From Mariprofundus sp. KV (GTDB lineage: Bacteria > Pseudomonadota > Zetaproteobacteria > Mariprofundales > Mariprofundaceae): 61,780 nt of DNA. Positions 1-8,317 of the stretch are shown one piece after another. A program made the translations under genes and the position numbers. The notes under the pieces were generated by a model. It saw nothing but the letters and a program-made list of their open reading frames with translations, made no database searches and was not told where the DNA came from. Each line of letters opens with the position of its first letter. Within the stretch, counting starts at the first letter, position 1. The stretch spans positions 1 through 61,780 of the forward strand of contig NZ_VWNB01000015.1 of the NCBI RefSeq assembly GCF_013387475.1. Reading direction: 5' to 3'.

Positions 1-68
1 AACGCCTCACGGCGCGTCTTGCGACGCTTGTGATCGTATTCCGCTTCCGCAAAACTCAACTGATCCAT
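1..68 (-). CDS. IS5 family transposase, N-terminus only
   Basis: A reading frame starts at ATG 68 and runs off the left edge. Its 22 visible residues begin MDQLSFAEAEY and continue with a basic KRRKTRRE stretch. This matches the well-known N-terminus of IS5-group DDE transposases, which begin with a similar L-x-F-A-E/D-A-E-Y motif followed by basic residues. AGGAGGAG lies just upstream of the ATG. The catalytic DDE residues are outside the window, so it cannot be judged whether the element is intact. The gene lies 190 bp from mtgA with no sign of shared transcription. Confidence 0.7.
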   Translation of the reverse strand, partial: MDQLSFAEAEYDHKRRKTRREA

Positions 69-123
69 AACTCCTCCTGTTCGGAGAAATTATACAGGAA
101 TCGACGAGTTATTCAGAGTATCC
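1..123 (-). mobile_element. End of an IS5-type insertion sequence (partial)
   Basis: The first 123 bases appear to be the 5' end of an insertion sequence that continues off the left edge. It contains the first codons of a transposase reading leftward, a strong ribosome binding site, a TATAAT -10 box (minus strand, 94 to 89), and what looks like the terminal repeat, ending at about 123. The four bases after it, TTAG at 124-127, match the YTAR target preference known for IS5-family elements. The exact boundary is inferred because the other end is outside the window. Confidence 0.6.
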
Positions 124-259
124 TTAGCAAATCGGTTTTACTCTGTTTATGGGGCGTTGTTGCTCTTTTCTATTCATCCTAGATTAAGTGTTGTACCACC
201 ACTTGATACCACCGCAGGATGCAGTTATTTGAGATTCACCTTTTGAATAGATGTTTTTA

Positions 260-1009
260 TTATTTGGGAATGCGAACCTTTGACATGCGGTTGATGATGA
301 TATCTGTTTTCTCATACATCCAGTCGGTTCGATTACCATCGTAGTAGCGGGGATTGGGCAGGATTGAAGCCAGACGGGCTGCCTGCCATGAGGTGAGTCT
401 GTCAGCAGAGACACCGTAGTGATGGCGTGCTGCGGCTTCGGCACCGTAGATGCCTTTACCCCATTCAGCATAGTTGAGATAGAGCTCAAGGATGCGCTGC
501 TTGGAGAGGGTGGTCTCCATCATGATTGTAATCAGTGTCTCCTCTGCTTTACGTATGAATGAGCGGTCAGCCGATAAAAACAGATTTTTAGCCAGCTGTT
601 GGGAGATGGTTGAACCACCGGCGGCGATGCGCCCTTTCTCAAGATTCTTCTCCAGTGCCAGCTGAATACCCTGCCAGTCAAAACCGCTGTGATTCACAAA
701 AGCTGCGTCTTCAGCGGCGATCACTGCGCGTTTAAGGTGGGAGGAGATGCGGCTGTAGTTCACCCACTGCTGTTTCAGCCTGACCTTGGGGTTGTTCTCC
801 GATGCCTGCTGCATGAATGCACTCATCTCCGGGTTTGCGCTGCGCATCTGATGCAGTTGCAGAAAGATCCACAGGCTCCAGCCCAGAGTGATGATGAGTG
901 CTAACGTGAGAAGGCGCTTCAGCCACGACACCATTTTCGCTGTGGGGGCAGGCGCTTTTGTAGTTGCAGGAGCAGACAAATCGGGCATGGGAGGGTTTGT
1001 GTGATTCAT
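260..1009 (-). CDS. mtgA: Monofunctional biosynthetic peptidoglycan transglycosylase
   Basis: This is a GT51 glycosyltransferase that polymerises lipid II into glycan strands on the periplasmic face of the inner membrane; unlike bifunctional PBPs it has no transpeptidase domain. The protein is about 249 aa, with a single N-terminal membrane segment at about residues 32-52. The GT51 motifs follow: EDAAFVNHSGFDW, with the catalytic Glu, then GGSTISQQLAKNLFLS, then the ETTLSKQRILELYLN region. Length fits the MtgA family (about 230-240 aa). I chose ATG 1009; an in-frame TTG 63 bases further up (1072) would place the start inside the terminator of the neighbouring gene. The gene follows the cytochrome gene on the same strand but is separated from it by that terminator. 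Confidence 0.9.
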   Translation of the reverse strand: MNHTNPPMPDLSAPATTKAPAPTAKMVSWLKRLLTLALIITLGWSLWIFLQLHQMRSANPEMSAFMQQASENNPKVRLKQQWVNYSRISSHLKRAVIAAEDAAFVNHSGFDWQGIQLALEKNLEKGRIAAGGSTISQQLAKNLFLSADRSFIRKAEETLITIMMETTLSKQRILELYLNYAEWGKGIYGAEAAARHHYGVSADRLTSWQAARLASILPNPRYYDGNRTDWMYEKTDIIINRMSKVRIPK

Positions 1010-1070
1010 GGACCTAAGGCTGGCATTGTCGTTAGCTGCTCCAATGAGGTGTGTCACAGTTTTTACAGAC

Positions 1071-1100
1071 AAAAAAAAGGCCGACTTTTCAGTCGGCCTT
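1071..1100 (-). terminator. Rho-independent terminator of the cytochrome gene
   Basis: A perfect 10-bp stem (AAGGCCGACT and its complement) with a 4-base loop is followed on the minus strand by eight T residues. It sits 55 bp downstream of the minus-strand cytochrome gene that ends at 1156, and just upstream of mtgA, so it should separate the two transcripts. Confidence 0.9.
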
Positions 1101-1155
1101 CTAAATCTGCGCCTGAAGGGGGAGGAGAGGTGCAGAGGTTGATTGGCTAAGTCAG

Positions 1156-1869
1156 TTAGCTGGCTTTTCTAAGCCACATCTCGTAGATCGAAACCACCCA
1201 CATAAAGGCGAATGCGACAGCCATACCTGCGCCACCAAACATCACCAGCCAGGCAAAGGCCGGATCAAATTTGGTCAGCCACCATGAGGCGATATCAAGT
1301 ACCTGTGAGATATAGGGCATGGCAATGGCGGAGGCTTTAAGCCATGTGGGCACACTTGTGGCAAACGAGAAGATCAGGCCGACAAACATAAAGATAAAGG
1401 CGATGCCGAAGAGGTGGATGTGTGAAACGCGGGTCAGTGATGCGAAACTTGCGCCGCTGTCGGTCTCTGAGACGTGTTTTACCGACTCATAGGTGCTGAA
1501 ATCAGGTAGCCCTGAGTCTGCGTTGTGGCACATCAGGCAGTTGTTTTCAAAGATCGGTTTGATGGTGGCTTTGAACTGCGTCTCATCGGCACCTTCGCGT
1601 ACCCATTTGATAATCTTGAAGCGATCTTCATCGGAAGCATTCTCTTTCATTGAGCCGTTAAGTTTGTTCTCAATCAGGGAGCCGTTGCGGTTGCCATAGT
1701 AGCTGTAGACGATGTCATCGACTGAGAGACCTACCTCGCCATCGGCCATGCCGTGGGTAAAGAGAATCTGAGTGAATGCCATCATATAACCGATGCCGAC
1801 TACGACCAGGTAGCTGGTGAAGAGCACCTTCAGTGATGTGTTGATGTTTGTGAATGTCCAGTTGGGCAT
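1156..1869 (-). CDS. Membrane-bound monoheme cytochrome c-like protein
   Basis: The protein is 237 aa. One N-terminal membrane segment (about residues 14-37) is followed by a roughly 110-residue soluble loop carrying a single heme c motif, CLMCH at 111-115. Three more hydrophobic segments follow, at about 145-170, 177-200 and 205-232. Histidines near the start of the second segment (VSHIHLFG) could be further metal or heme ligands. The layout suggests an electron-transfer protein with its heme domain in the periplasm. I do not recognise a named family. GGAGGA precedes ATG 1869 at good spacing; the in-frame TTG six codons upstream is therefore rejected. The gene is transcribed alone, ending in a strong terminator. 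Confidence 0.7.
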   Translation of the reverse strand: MPNWTFTNINTSLKVLFTSYLVVVGIGYMMAFTQILFTHGMADGEVGLSVDDIVYSYYGNRNGSLIENKLNGSMKENASDEDRFKIIKWVREGADETQFKATIKPIFENNCLMCHNADSGLPDFSTYESVKHVSETDSGASFASLTRVSHIHLFGIAFIFMFVGLIFSFATSVPTWLKASAIAMPYISQVLDIASWWLTKFDPAFAWLVMFGGAGMAVAFAFMWVVSIYEMWLRKAS

Positions 1870-1915
1870 GCTTCCTCCGGTTAGCAAAAACTATTTCGAC
1901 GGCATAATACATATT

Positions 1916-1944
1916 ATTAGAATATAAGCAAAGAATAATATCAA
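1916..1944 (-). promoter_or_regulatory. Possible sigma-70 promoter for the cytochrome gene
   Basis: In the AT-rich 260-bp gap between the divergent cytochrome and yceD genes, the minus strand carries TTGATA (1944-1939), a 17-bp spacer and TCTAAT (1921-1916). Both boxes are near consensus, about 50 bp upstream of the ATG. This was identified by eye only. Nothing else was seen in the 1870-2130 gap. Confidence 0.3.
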
Positions 1945-2130
1945 GATGAAGGAGTGGTTCGTTGCCGTAAGCAGGAAATATTGCTTTTATCACTCTCCTG
2001 CGCTGCCTTTGATTGCTTACTGTGACTGAAAAAGTAAGAGAATCATTCAGTTATTTCCTGAAAGTGGTGCTTGACCGACTACCGCCATTATTGATAATGC
2101 GCGCCTGCTTTAAATCGTCTGGAGGTAAGC

Positions 2131-2664
2131 ATGCAGCGACAGTGGTTCGTGATTTTGCAGAATCTTCCGGCGGCAGGCAGGGCATGGGATATTGATGTGC
2201 CGAAAAAACTGTTGCAGGACAGTGAGTTCGGTGAAGTCGATGTGGTTACCGGCTTGTGCGCTGATGTGCACTGGAATATGTCTCTTGAACGTCAGGGTGA
2301 TCTGTTTCACATGATCGGAGAGTGGCAGGCTGAGATGCCGCGTCACTGTTCACGTTGTAATGCGGCGTTTAACTGGCAGGTGACCGGTCAGACCGAGCGC
2401 GAATTTCAGCTTGGCCAGGAACCGACTGACGATGAGAATGATAGCCTCTGTGAGTATATTGCAGCGCCCGGTGAAGTGAACCTGGTGGATGTGCTGCGCG
2501 AGGATATCTGGCTGGCATGGAAGGCCGATGTGATTTGCAGTGAAACCTGCAGAGGCTTGTGTCAGGGTTGTGGCAACAATCTTAATACGGGCTCCTGTAA
2601 GTGCGAGCGGGATGAGAGTGATCATCCATTTGCCGTACTGCGTAATTTGAAGCTTGATGGTTAA
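2131..2664 (+). CDS. yceD: YceD family protein (DUF177)
   Basis: A 177-aa protein of the YceD/DUF177 family, encoded immediately before rpmF as in most proteobacteria. In plants and bacteria the family has been linked to 23S rRNA accumulation. A CSRC pair lies in the middle (about residues 73-76), and the C-terminal region is cysteine-rich (CSETCRGLCQGCG, then CKC), as expected for the family's likely metal-binding end. The ATG is preceded by GGAGG at 2120-2124. rpmF begins 31 bp downstream on the same strand, so the two are probably co-transcribed. Confidence 0.85.
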   Translation: MQRQWFVILQNLPAAGRAWDIDVPKKLLQDSEFGEVDVVTGLCADVHWNMSLERQGDLFHMIGEWQAEMPRHCSRCNAAFNWQVTGQTEREFQLGQEPTDDENDSLCEYIAAPGEVNLVDVLREDIWLAWKADVICSETCRGLCQGCGNNLNTGSCKCERDESDHPFAVLRNLKLDG

Positions 2665-2695
2665 TTTTTCACCACTGGTGAAAGGAGAGTAAGAA

Positions 2696-2878
2696 ATGGC
2701 AGTTCCAAAGAGAAAAACAAGCGCGTCCAAGCGCAATATGCGTCGCGCACATGATCGTATTGTACCGGCTGGTATGAGTGAGTGCCCTGAGTGCGGTGAG
2801 ATGATGCGTCCACACCATGCATGTCCACATTGCGGCACCTACAAAGGCCGTGAAGTAACATCTTCCAGCGAAGACTAA
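2696..2878 (+). CDS. rpmF: 50S ribosomal protein L32
   Basis: A 60-aa basic protein with the L32 opening [20 protein letters not shown] and a four-cysteine zinc-ribbon pattern (CPECG, then CPHCG). This is the cysteine-containing, zinc-binding form of L32. AAAGGAGAG precedes the ATG. It lies between yceD and plsX, the classic proteobacterial arrangement linking ribosome and lipid synthesis genes. Confidence 0.97.
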   Translation: MAVPKRKTSASKRNMRRAHDRIVPAGMSECPECGEMMRPHHACPHCGTYKGREVTSSSED

Positions 2879-2918
2879 AATAGTCTTTTGTCAGCGATCA
2901 GCAGACTAAGCAATTCCA

Positions 2919-3980
2919 TTGCCTGACCCTGCTTACACGAACAGTGCCAACGGCCGGGATATTCGTATCTTGGTCGATGCGCATGGTGGTGACGCTGCAC
3001 CGGATATGGTGCTTGATGCGCTTGAGATGGTGCTTACTGCAAAATTCGCAGCACAGTTTTCCGGTTCGCTGACCTTCGGTATTGTAGGGCAGGAGGAGCT
3101 TCTTCGTCCGCTTTTACGAGAGCGTGGCATTGAAACGAAGGTCTCCCTGGTTCCCTCGACAGATGTGGTTGGCATGTGTGATTCACCATCGCATGCGCTG
3201 CGCCGCAAAAAAGAGTCCTCGATTCATGTCGGTGCACGCATGGTGCGCGACGGCTTCTGGGATGCGCTGGTAAGCGCCGGTAATACCGGTGCCCTGATGG
3301 CGATCTCCAAGGTCATTCTTAAAACATTGCCGGGTATCGATCGTCCGGCGATCGCTTCGATGATTCCGGCTGTGGATGATGGCTGCACGCTGATGCTCGA
3401 TGCCGGCGCCAACTCCGAATGCACCTCAGATCACCTGATTCAGTTTGCTATTATGGGTTCCTGTTATATGCAGGCGACCGAAGGGTTGTCTGCGCCGCGT
3501 GTCGGACTACTTAATATTGGTAGTGAAGATATCAAGGGCACCGATGTCATTAAACTCACCTCAGCCCAGCTTGCAGAGACCGATCTCAACTATATCGGCA
3601 ATGTCGAAGGTACGGACCTGTTCGGTAACGATGTCGATGTGGTCGTGTGTGACGGTTTCGTTGGCAATGTGGCCCTGAAAACAATGGAAGGCACAGCCCG
3701 TTTTCTTGCCCATAGCATGCGCAAAGAGTTGACCAGTTCTCTGGTGGCCAAGGCAGGCGCACTGCTGTCGCGCAGTGCACTGAACCGTTTCAAGGATCGT
3801 GTGAATCCTGGAAAATACAATGGTGCCCCTCTGTTAGGGCTTAATGGCATTGTTGTGAAGAGTCATGGCGGGGCCGATGCTGAAGCCTTTGTCAGTGCGG
3901 TCGCAGTGGCATGTAAAGAGGTTGATGCAAATCTTCTGGATCGTATCACCCAGTCCGTACAGGAGATGGTTGAGGCGTGA
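2919..3980 (+). CDS. plsX: Phosphate acyltransferase PlsX
   Basis: PlsX converts acyl-ACP and phosphate to acyl-phosphate, the donor for glycerol-3-phosphate acylation by PlsY, at the inner membrane. The 353-aa sequence has the family landmarks ILVDAHGGDAAPDM near the start, SAGNTGALMAI, VEGTDLFGNDVDVVVCDGFV and GLNGIVVKSHGGAD. The only plausible start is TTG 2919; no ATG or GTG lies between it and the conserved N-terminus, and the ribosome binding site is weak. A 6-bp inverted repeat (TAGTCT/AGACTA, 2881-2908) lies between rpmF and this start. The stop overlaps the fabH start, suggesting coupled translation. Confidence 0.93.
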   Translation: MPDPAYTNSANGRDIRILVDAHGGDAAPDMVLDALEMVLTAKFAAQFSGSLTFGIVGQEELLRPLLRERGIETKVSLVPSTDVVGMCDSPSHALRRKKESSIHVGARMVRDGFWDALVSAGNTGALMAISKVILKTLPGIDRPAIASMIPAVDDGCTLMLDAGANSECTSDHLIQFAIMGSCYMQATEGLSAPRVGLLNIGSEDIKGTDVIKLTSAQLAETDLNYIGNVEGTDLFGNDVDVVVCDGFVGNVALKTMEGTARFLAHSMRKELTSSLVAKAGALLSRSALNRFKDRVNPGKYNGAPLLGLNGIVVKSHGGADAEAFVSAVAVACKEVDANLLDRITQSVQEMVEA

Positions 3981-4996
3981 GTAACCCTTCTGTTCATATC
4001 ATCGGTATCGGTGGTTATCTGCCTGAGCGGGTGATGACCAATGCCGATCTTGAAAAGCTGGTGGATACCACGGATGAGTGGATCGCCGATCGTACTGGCA
4101 TTCGTCAGCGACACATTATTGCAGCGGATCAGATGACCTCTGATCTGGCTGTTGAGGCAGCTAAAATCGCACTTGCCGATGCCGGCATCACTATTGATGA
4201 TATTGATGCACTAATTGTTGCCACTACCACACCTGATCTTATTTTTCCGGCTACAGCAACCGTCGTTCAGTCCAAGCTGGGGGGCAAGGATTTCCCTGCC
4301 TGGGATATTCAGGCGGTCTGTTCAGGTTTTGTTTATGGACTGGCTCAGGCCGAAGGCATGATGCGTGGCGGCATGTTCAAACGCGTACTGCTCATTGGCG
4401 CTGAATCGATGAGTCGTATTGTCGACTGGACGGATCGTAATACCTGCGTGCTGTTTGGCGATGGCGCCGGTGCAGTTGTTCTTGAAGCCGGTGCAGCGGA
4501 TGATGCCAATGGTCTGGTCGGCTCAGTGCTGCATGCCGATGGTGCCTATCGCGATCTTTTAAAGGCGCATCACCCGCATGCTCCGATGACCCCTGAAATG
4601 CACCATGAGCCTGTCGACTTCCGTATTGATTCAGCTGGTGCTGCTGCTGTTGAGATGAAGGGTAACGAAGTGTTCCGAGTGGCTGTCTCCAAGCTTGGCG
4701 GTGTGGTTAATGAGATTCTGGCCAAGTATGAGTTGCAGGATTCCGATATCGACTGGCTGGTTCCGCATCAGGCCAATATCCGCATTATTCAGGCGACCGC
4801 AAAAAAACTGAAGATGGGTCTGGATCGTGTGGCGCTCACCGTTGAGAAGCACGGCAACACATCATCGGCCAGTGTGCCGATGGCGTTGAATGATCTGTAT
4901 GTCTCAGGTCGCCTTGAGAAGGGGCAGCTGATTCTGCTTGAGGCATTTGCAGGCGGTTTTGCCTGGGGCGCCAATCTGCTCCGTTGGTCGAAATAA
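3977..4996 (+). CDS. fabH: Beta-ketoacyl-ACP synthase III
   Basis: FabH starts fatty acid synthesis by condensing acetyl-CoA with malonyl-ACP. The thiolase-fold active site is complete: Cys115 in QAVCSGF, His in VPHQANIRI and Asn in HGNTSSAS. At 339 aa it is about 20 residues longer than E. coli FabH; the extra residues sit around HAPMTPEMHHEP, just before the second half of the fold. The GTG start overlaps the plsX stop by 4 bases (GTGA) and has AGGAG upstream. Confidence 0.95.
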   Translation: MSNPSVHIIGIGGYLPERVMTNADLEKLVDTTDEWIADRTGIRQRHIIAADQMTSDLAVEAAKIALADAGITIDDIDALIVATTTPDLIFPATATVVQSKLGGKDFPAWDIQAVCSGFVYGLAQAEGMMRGGMFKRVLLIGAESMSRIVDWTDRNTCVLFGDGAGAVVLEAGAADDANGLVGSVLHADGAYRDLLKAHHPHAPMTPEMHHEPVDFRIDSAGAAAVEMKGNEVFRVAVSKLGGVVNEILAKYELQDSDIDWLVPHQANIRIIQATAKKLKMGLDRVALTVEKHGNTSSASVPMALNDLYVSGRLEKGQLILLEAFAGGFAWGANLLRWSK

Positions 4997-5017
4997 TTTT
5001 CTATCAGGATATATCAT

Positions 5018-5959
5018 ATGACTGATTTTGTTTTTCTTTTTCCCGGTCAGGGATCTCAATCCAAAGGTATGCTTGATGCGTTTGATGGCATCAGCATTGT
5101 AAAAGATACGCTTGATGAGGCATCTGATGCGCTCGGTTATGATATGGCCGCGCTTATTCGTGATGATGCTGAAGATAAGCTGGGGCAGACCGAGTTCACT
5201 CAGCCTGCACTGTTAACAGCCTCGACAGCAATGCTGCGTCTGTGGCGTGAGATGGGGGGGGCAGAGCCAGCACAGGTTGCCGGTCACTCACTCGGTGAGT
5301 ACTCGGCACTGGTAGCTGCTGGTGTGATCGCTTTTTCTGATGCAGTTCAACTGGTTGCATTTCGTGGCAAGGCTATGAGTCAGGCTGTTCCTGCTGGTGT
5401 GGGTGGTATGGCAGCGATTCTTGGGCTGGCAGATGATGTGGTTGAAGGGCTTTGTGCAGCTGCCTCTGAACAGGAAGATAACGTTTGGGCTGCTAACTAT
5501 AATTGCCCTGGCCAGTTGGTTGTGGCTGGTAATGCTGCTGCAGTTGATCGTCTGATGGTTGCAGCCAAAGAGGCGGGGGCTAAACGTGCATTGCCACTGG
5601 CCGTCAGCGCGCCTTCGCATACCCCTTTGATGCAGCCGGCTGCAGATGCCATGGCAGTGCGTCTGCAGGAGATTACATTTAACGCACCAAGTTGCCCTGT
5701 ATGGGGCAATGCATCCGCAACGACTGAGCAAGATGTGGAGAAGATCCGGGCCGCATTGGTGGCGCAGCTGATCTCTCCTGTACGCTGGACAGAGACGATT
5801 CAGAAACTGGCGGCAACCGGTATAAGCAGGGGTGTTGAGATGGGGCCGGGCAAGGTTCTCTCCGGACTCGTCAAACGCGTTGAGCGTGATATGATTGTTG
5901 GGGTAAGCATTTCGCCGGATCAGCTGCAAAACAGCCTTGATCTGATGGCAGGGGAGTGA
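5018..5959 (+). CDS. fabD: Malonyl-CoA:ACP transacylase
   Basis: FabD loads malonyl groups onto acyl carrier protein. The 313-aa sequence shows the N-terminal FPGQGSQ motif, the nucleophile motif GHSLGEYSAL with Ser91, and the catalytic His in SAPSHTPLM near residue 201. It starts 21 bp after fabH with AGGA upstream of the ATG, and fabG follows directly, so it is part of the fab operon. Confidence 0.96.
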   Translation: MTDFVFLFPGQGSQSKGMLDAFDGISIVKDTLDEASDALGYDMAALIRDDAEDKLGQTEFTQPALLTASTAMLRLWREMGGAEPAQVAGHSLGEYSALVAAGVIAFSDAVQLVAFRGKAMSQAVPAGVGGMAAILGLADDVVEGLCAAASEQEDNVWAANYNCPGQLVVAGNAAAVDRLMVAAKEAGAKRALPLAVSAPSHTPLMQPAADAMAVRLQEITFNAPSCPVWGNASATTEQDVEKIRAALVAQLISPVRWTETIQKLAATGISRGVEMGPGKVLSGLVKRVERDMIVGVSISPDQLQNSLDLMAGE

Positions 5960-5965
5960 GTGGTC

Positions 5966-6706
5966 ATGAGTGATGCAAAAACAGCGCTGGTAACAGGCGC
6001 AAGTCGCGGCATTGGCAATGTTGTTGCCACTCAGCTTGCAGCAGCAGGTTATAATCTGGCTATCTGCGGTACGACTCAGGCTACCATCGATAAAGCCGCT
6101 GATGCGATTCGGGCTGCAAATGGTGTAGAGGTTCTGGCCAAAGCCGTTGATGTTTCTGATCGTGAGCAGATTCAGGCCTTTGTGCAGGAGAGTGCTAAGC
6201 ATTTCGGTAAAATTGATGTGCTGGTGAACAATGCCGGTATCACCCGCGACAACCTCTCTATGCGCATGAAAGAGGAGGAGTGGAGTGCGGTGATCGATAC
6301 CAATCTCACCTCGGTATTCAATGCCATGCAGGCAGCGCTTAAGCCGATGATGCGCGCACGTGGTGGCCGTATTATCAATATCTCATCAGTTGTCGCTGGC
6401 ATGGGTAATCCCGGACAGCTCAACTACTGTGCCAGTAAAGGTGGCGTGGAAGCGATGACCCGTTCTCTGGCGCGTGAAGTGGGTTCTCGCGGCATTACTG
6501 TGAATGCTGTGGCACCGGGTTTTATCGCTACTGACATGACCGCCGATCTGGGCGATGATGCGCATGCCAAGCTGACCGGACAGATCCCGCTGGGACGCCT
6601 TGGTCAGCCGGAAGATATTGCTGCTGCTGTTCTGTTTCTGGCCAGTGATGCCGCCGGTTATATCACCGGTCAGGTACTGCATGTAAATGGTGGCATGTAT
6701 ATGTAA
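5966..6706 (+). CDS. fabG: 3-oxoacyl-ACP reductase
   Basis: FabG is the NADPH-dependent reductase of the elongation cycle. This 246-aa short-chain dehydrogenase has the nucleotide-binding TGASRGIG at 10-17, NNAG at 88-91, and the catalytic set Ser141, Tyr154 and Lys158 (YCASK). GGGGAG precedes ATG 5966; an in-frame GTG six bases upstream abuts the fabD stop and is less likely. Its end VNGGMYM is typical of FabG. Confidence 0.96.
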   Translation: MSDAKTALVTGASRGIGNVVATQLAAAGYNLAICGTTQATIDKAADAIRAANGVEVLAKAVDVSDREQIQAFVQESAKHFGKIDVLVNNAGITRDNLSMRMKEEEWSAVIDTNLTSVFNAMQAALKPMMRARGGRIINISSVVAGMGNPGQLNYCASKGGVEAMTRSLAREVGSRGITVNAVAPGFIATDMTADLGDDAHAKLTGQIPLGRLGQPEDIAAAVLFLASDAAGYITGQVLHVNGGMYM

Positions 6707-6809
6707 GTTTAACTATCTTCTGCAGTAGCAGAAGTTAGGTGAAGGTTCAGACTTGTGCGGCTATGAACCTTATGATAGAAGCCGCATCTATTTTTTTCGG
6801 GAGGACTTT

Positions 6810-7049
6810 ATGTCTGCAGAAATCGAAGCTAAAATCATTAAAATCGTTTCCGATCAGCTCAACGTTGATGAGGAAGAGATCAATCCTGATTCATCTTTCG
6901 TAGATGATCTGGGTGCAGATTCACTGGACACAGTTGAGCTGGTCATGGCTTTTGAAGAGGAGTTCGGTGTTGAAATCCCAGATGAAGATGCTGAAGGCAT
7001 TCAGAGCGTACAGAACGCTATCGACTATATCGCTGCTAAAGCTGAATAA
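6810..7049 (+). CDS. acpP: Acyl carrier protein
   Basis: A 79-aa acidic four-helix protein that carries growing acyl chains on phosphopantetheine. The attachment motif [10 protein letters not shown] places the modified serine at Ser38. CGGGAGGA lies directly upstream of ATG 6810. The 103-bp gap after fabG is the largest in this operon and may hold a separate promoter, as acpP usually needs high expression. fabF starts 6 bp after its stop. Confidence 0.98.
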   Translation: MSAEIEAKIIKIVSDQLNVDEEEINPDSSFVDDLGADSLDTVELVMAFEEEFGVEIPDEDAEGIQSVQNAIDYIAAKAE

Positions 7050-7055
7050 TTTCCT

Positions 7056-8300
7056 ATGACCAGACGCGTAGTCGTCACTGGTGTTGGGCTGGTAACTCCA
7101 CTCGGCACCGGTACCGATGTAACATGGGAAAATCTGACTGCAGGAAAATCAGGAATCCGTCGCATCAGCCACTTTGATGCTGAGGCGACGGGTATGGCCT
7201 GTACCATCGCCGGTGAGGTTCCCGACTTCAATGTTGAAGCTTTCGTCAATCGCAAAGATGCGCGGAAAATGGATAAATTTATCCAGTTTGGCGTAGCCGC
7301 GTCATTGATGGCACTTGAGCAGTCGGGCCTGACCATTGATGAGTCTAATGCTGAACGTGTCGGTGTCGCTGTTGGCGCCGGTATGGGTGGCCTGGTGAGT
7401 ATTGAGAATACCATGCGAGCCTATGAGGCCGGTGGTGCGCGTAAAATATCACCATTCTTTATTCCGCAGACGATCATCAATATGACATCCGGCTGGGTGT
7501 CTATGCTGACCGGTGCCAAGGGGCCGAATACTGCAGCAGTAACGGCCTGTGCCACAGGTACACATGCTGTCGGTGATGCCTTTGAGATCATTGCACGCGG
7601 CGATGCCGATGCGATGGTGGCTGGTGGTACCGAAGCGGTAGTCTGTGAGCTGGCAATTGGTGGCTTCTCTGCTGCCCGTGCTCTCTCCACACGCAATGAC
7701 GAGCCTGAACGTGCATCCCGTCCATGGGACAAGGACCGCGACGGATTTGTGATGGGTGAGGGTGCAGGTGTACTTGTGCTTGAAGAGCTTGAGTCCGCCA
7801 AAGCACGCGGTGCTGTGATCCTTGCAGAAGTGATCGGTTATGGCATGAGCGGCGACGCTTACCACATGACCTCTCCATCTCCGGGCGGTGAGGGCGGTGG
7901 TCGCTGTATGAAGGCTGCAATGAACCGTGCCGGTATCAATCCTGAAGATGTGGATTATATCAATGCACACGGTACATCCACACCTGCAGGTGATGTGGCT
8001 GAAACTCAGGGTATTAAATCGGTATTCGGTGATCACGCCAAAAAACTGATGGTCTCATCATCGAAATCGATGACCGGTCATCTGCTCGGAGCCGCCGGTG
8101 GTATTGAGGCTGCGTTCTCGGTGCTGGCAGTGCATAACGGTGTGGTTCCGCCGACGATTAACCTGGATAATCCTGATCCTGAATGTGATCTCGATTATGT
8201 TCCGCATGAAGCACGAGACGCTAACATCAAGGTGGCTGTATCCAACTCATTCGGATTTGGTGGTACCAACGCAACAGTCATCGTTCGCAAGTTCGATTAA
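7056..8300 (+). CDS. fabF: Beta-ketoacyl-ACP synthase II
   Basis: FabF is the elongating condensing enzyme of fatty acid synthesis. The 414-aa sequence has the active-site Cys165 in TACATGTHA and the two histidines in HGTSTPAGD and GHLLGAAGG that complete the Cys-His-His triad, plus the C-terminal GFGGTNA loop. It starts 6 bp after acpP, so the two are almost certainly co-translated from one message. Confidence 0.97.
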   Translation: MTRRVVVTGVGLVTPLGTGTDVTWENLTAGKSGIRRISHFDAEATGMACTIAGEVPDFNVEAFVNRKDARKMDKFIQFGVAASLMALEQSGLTIDESNAERVGVAVGAGMGGLVSIENTMRAYEAGGARKISPFFIPQTIINMTSGWVSMLTGAKGPNTAAVTACATGTHAVGDAFEIIARGDADAMVAGGTEAVVCELAIGGFSAARALSTRNDEPERASRPWDKDRDGFVMGEGAGVLVLEELESAKARGAVILAEVIGYGMSGDAYHMTSPSPGGEGGGRCMKAAMNRAGINPEDVDYINAHGTSTPAGDVAETQGIKSVFGDHAKKLMVSSSKSMTGHLLGAAGGIEAAFSVLAVHNGVVPPTINLDNPDPECDLDYVPHEARDANIKVAVSNSFGFGGTNATVIVRKFD

Positions 8301-8317
8301 ACGGTGAGTTAACTGAC

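Noticed and set aside
184-489. Minus-strand open frame of 101 codons overlapping the end of mtgA
   Set aside because: It overlaps the conserved mtgA frame, has no ribosome binding site and no recognisable sequence.
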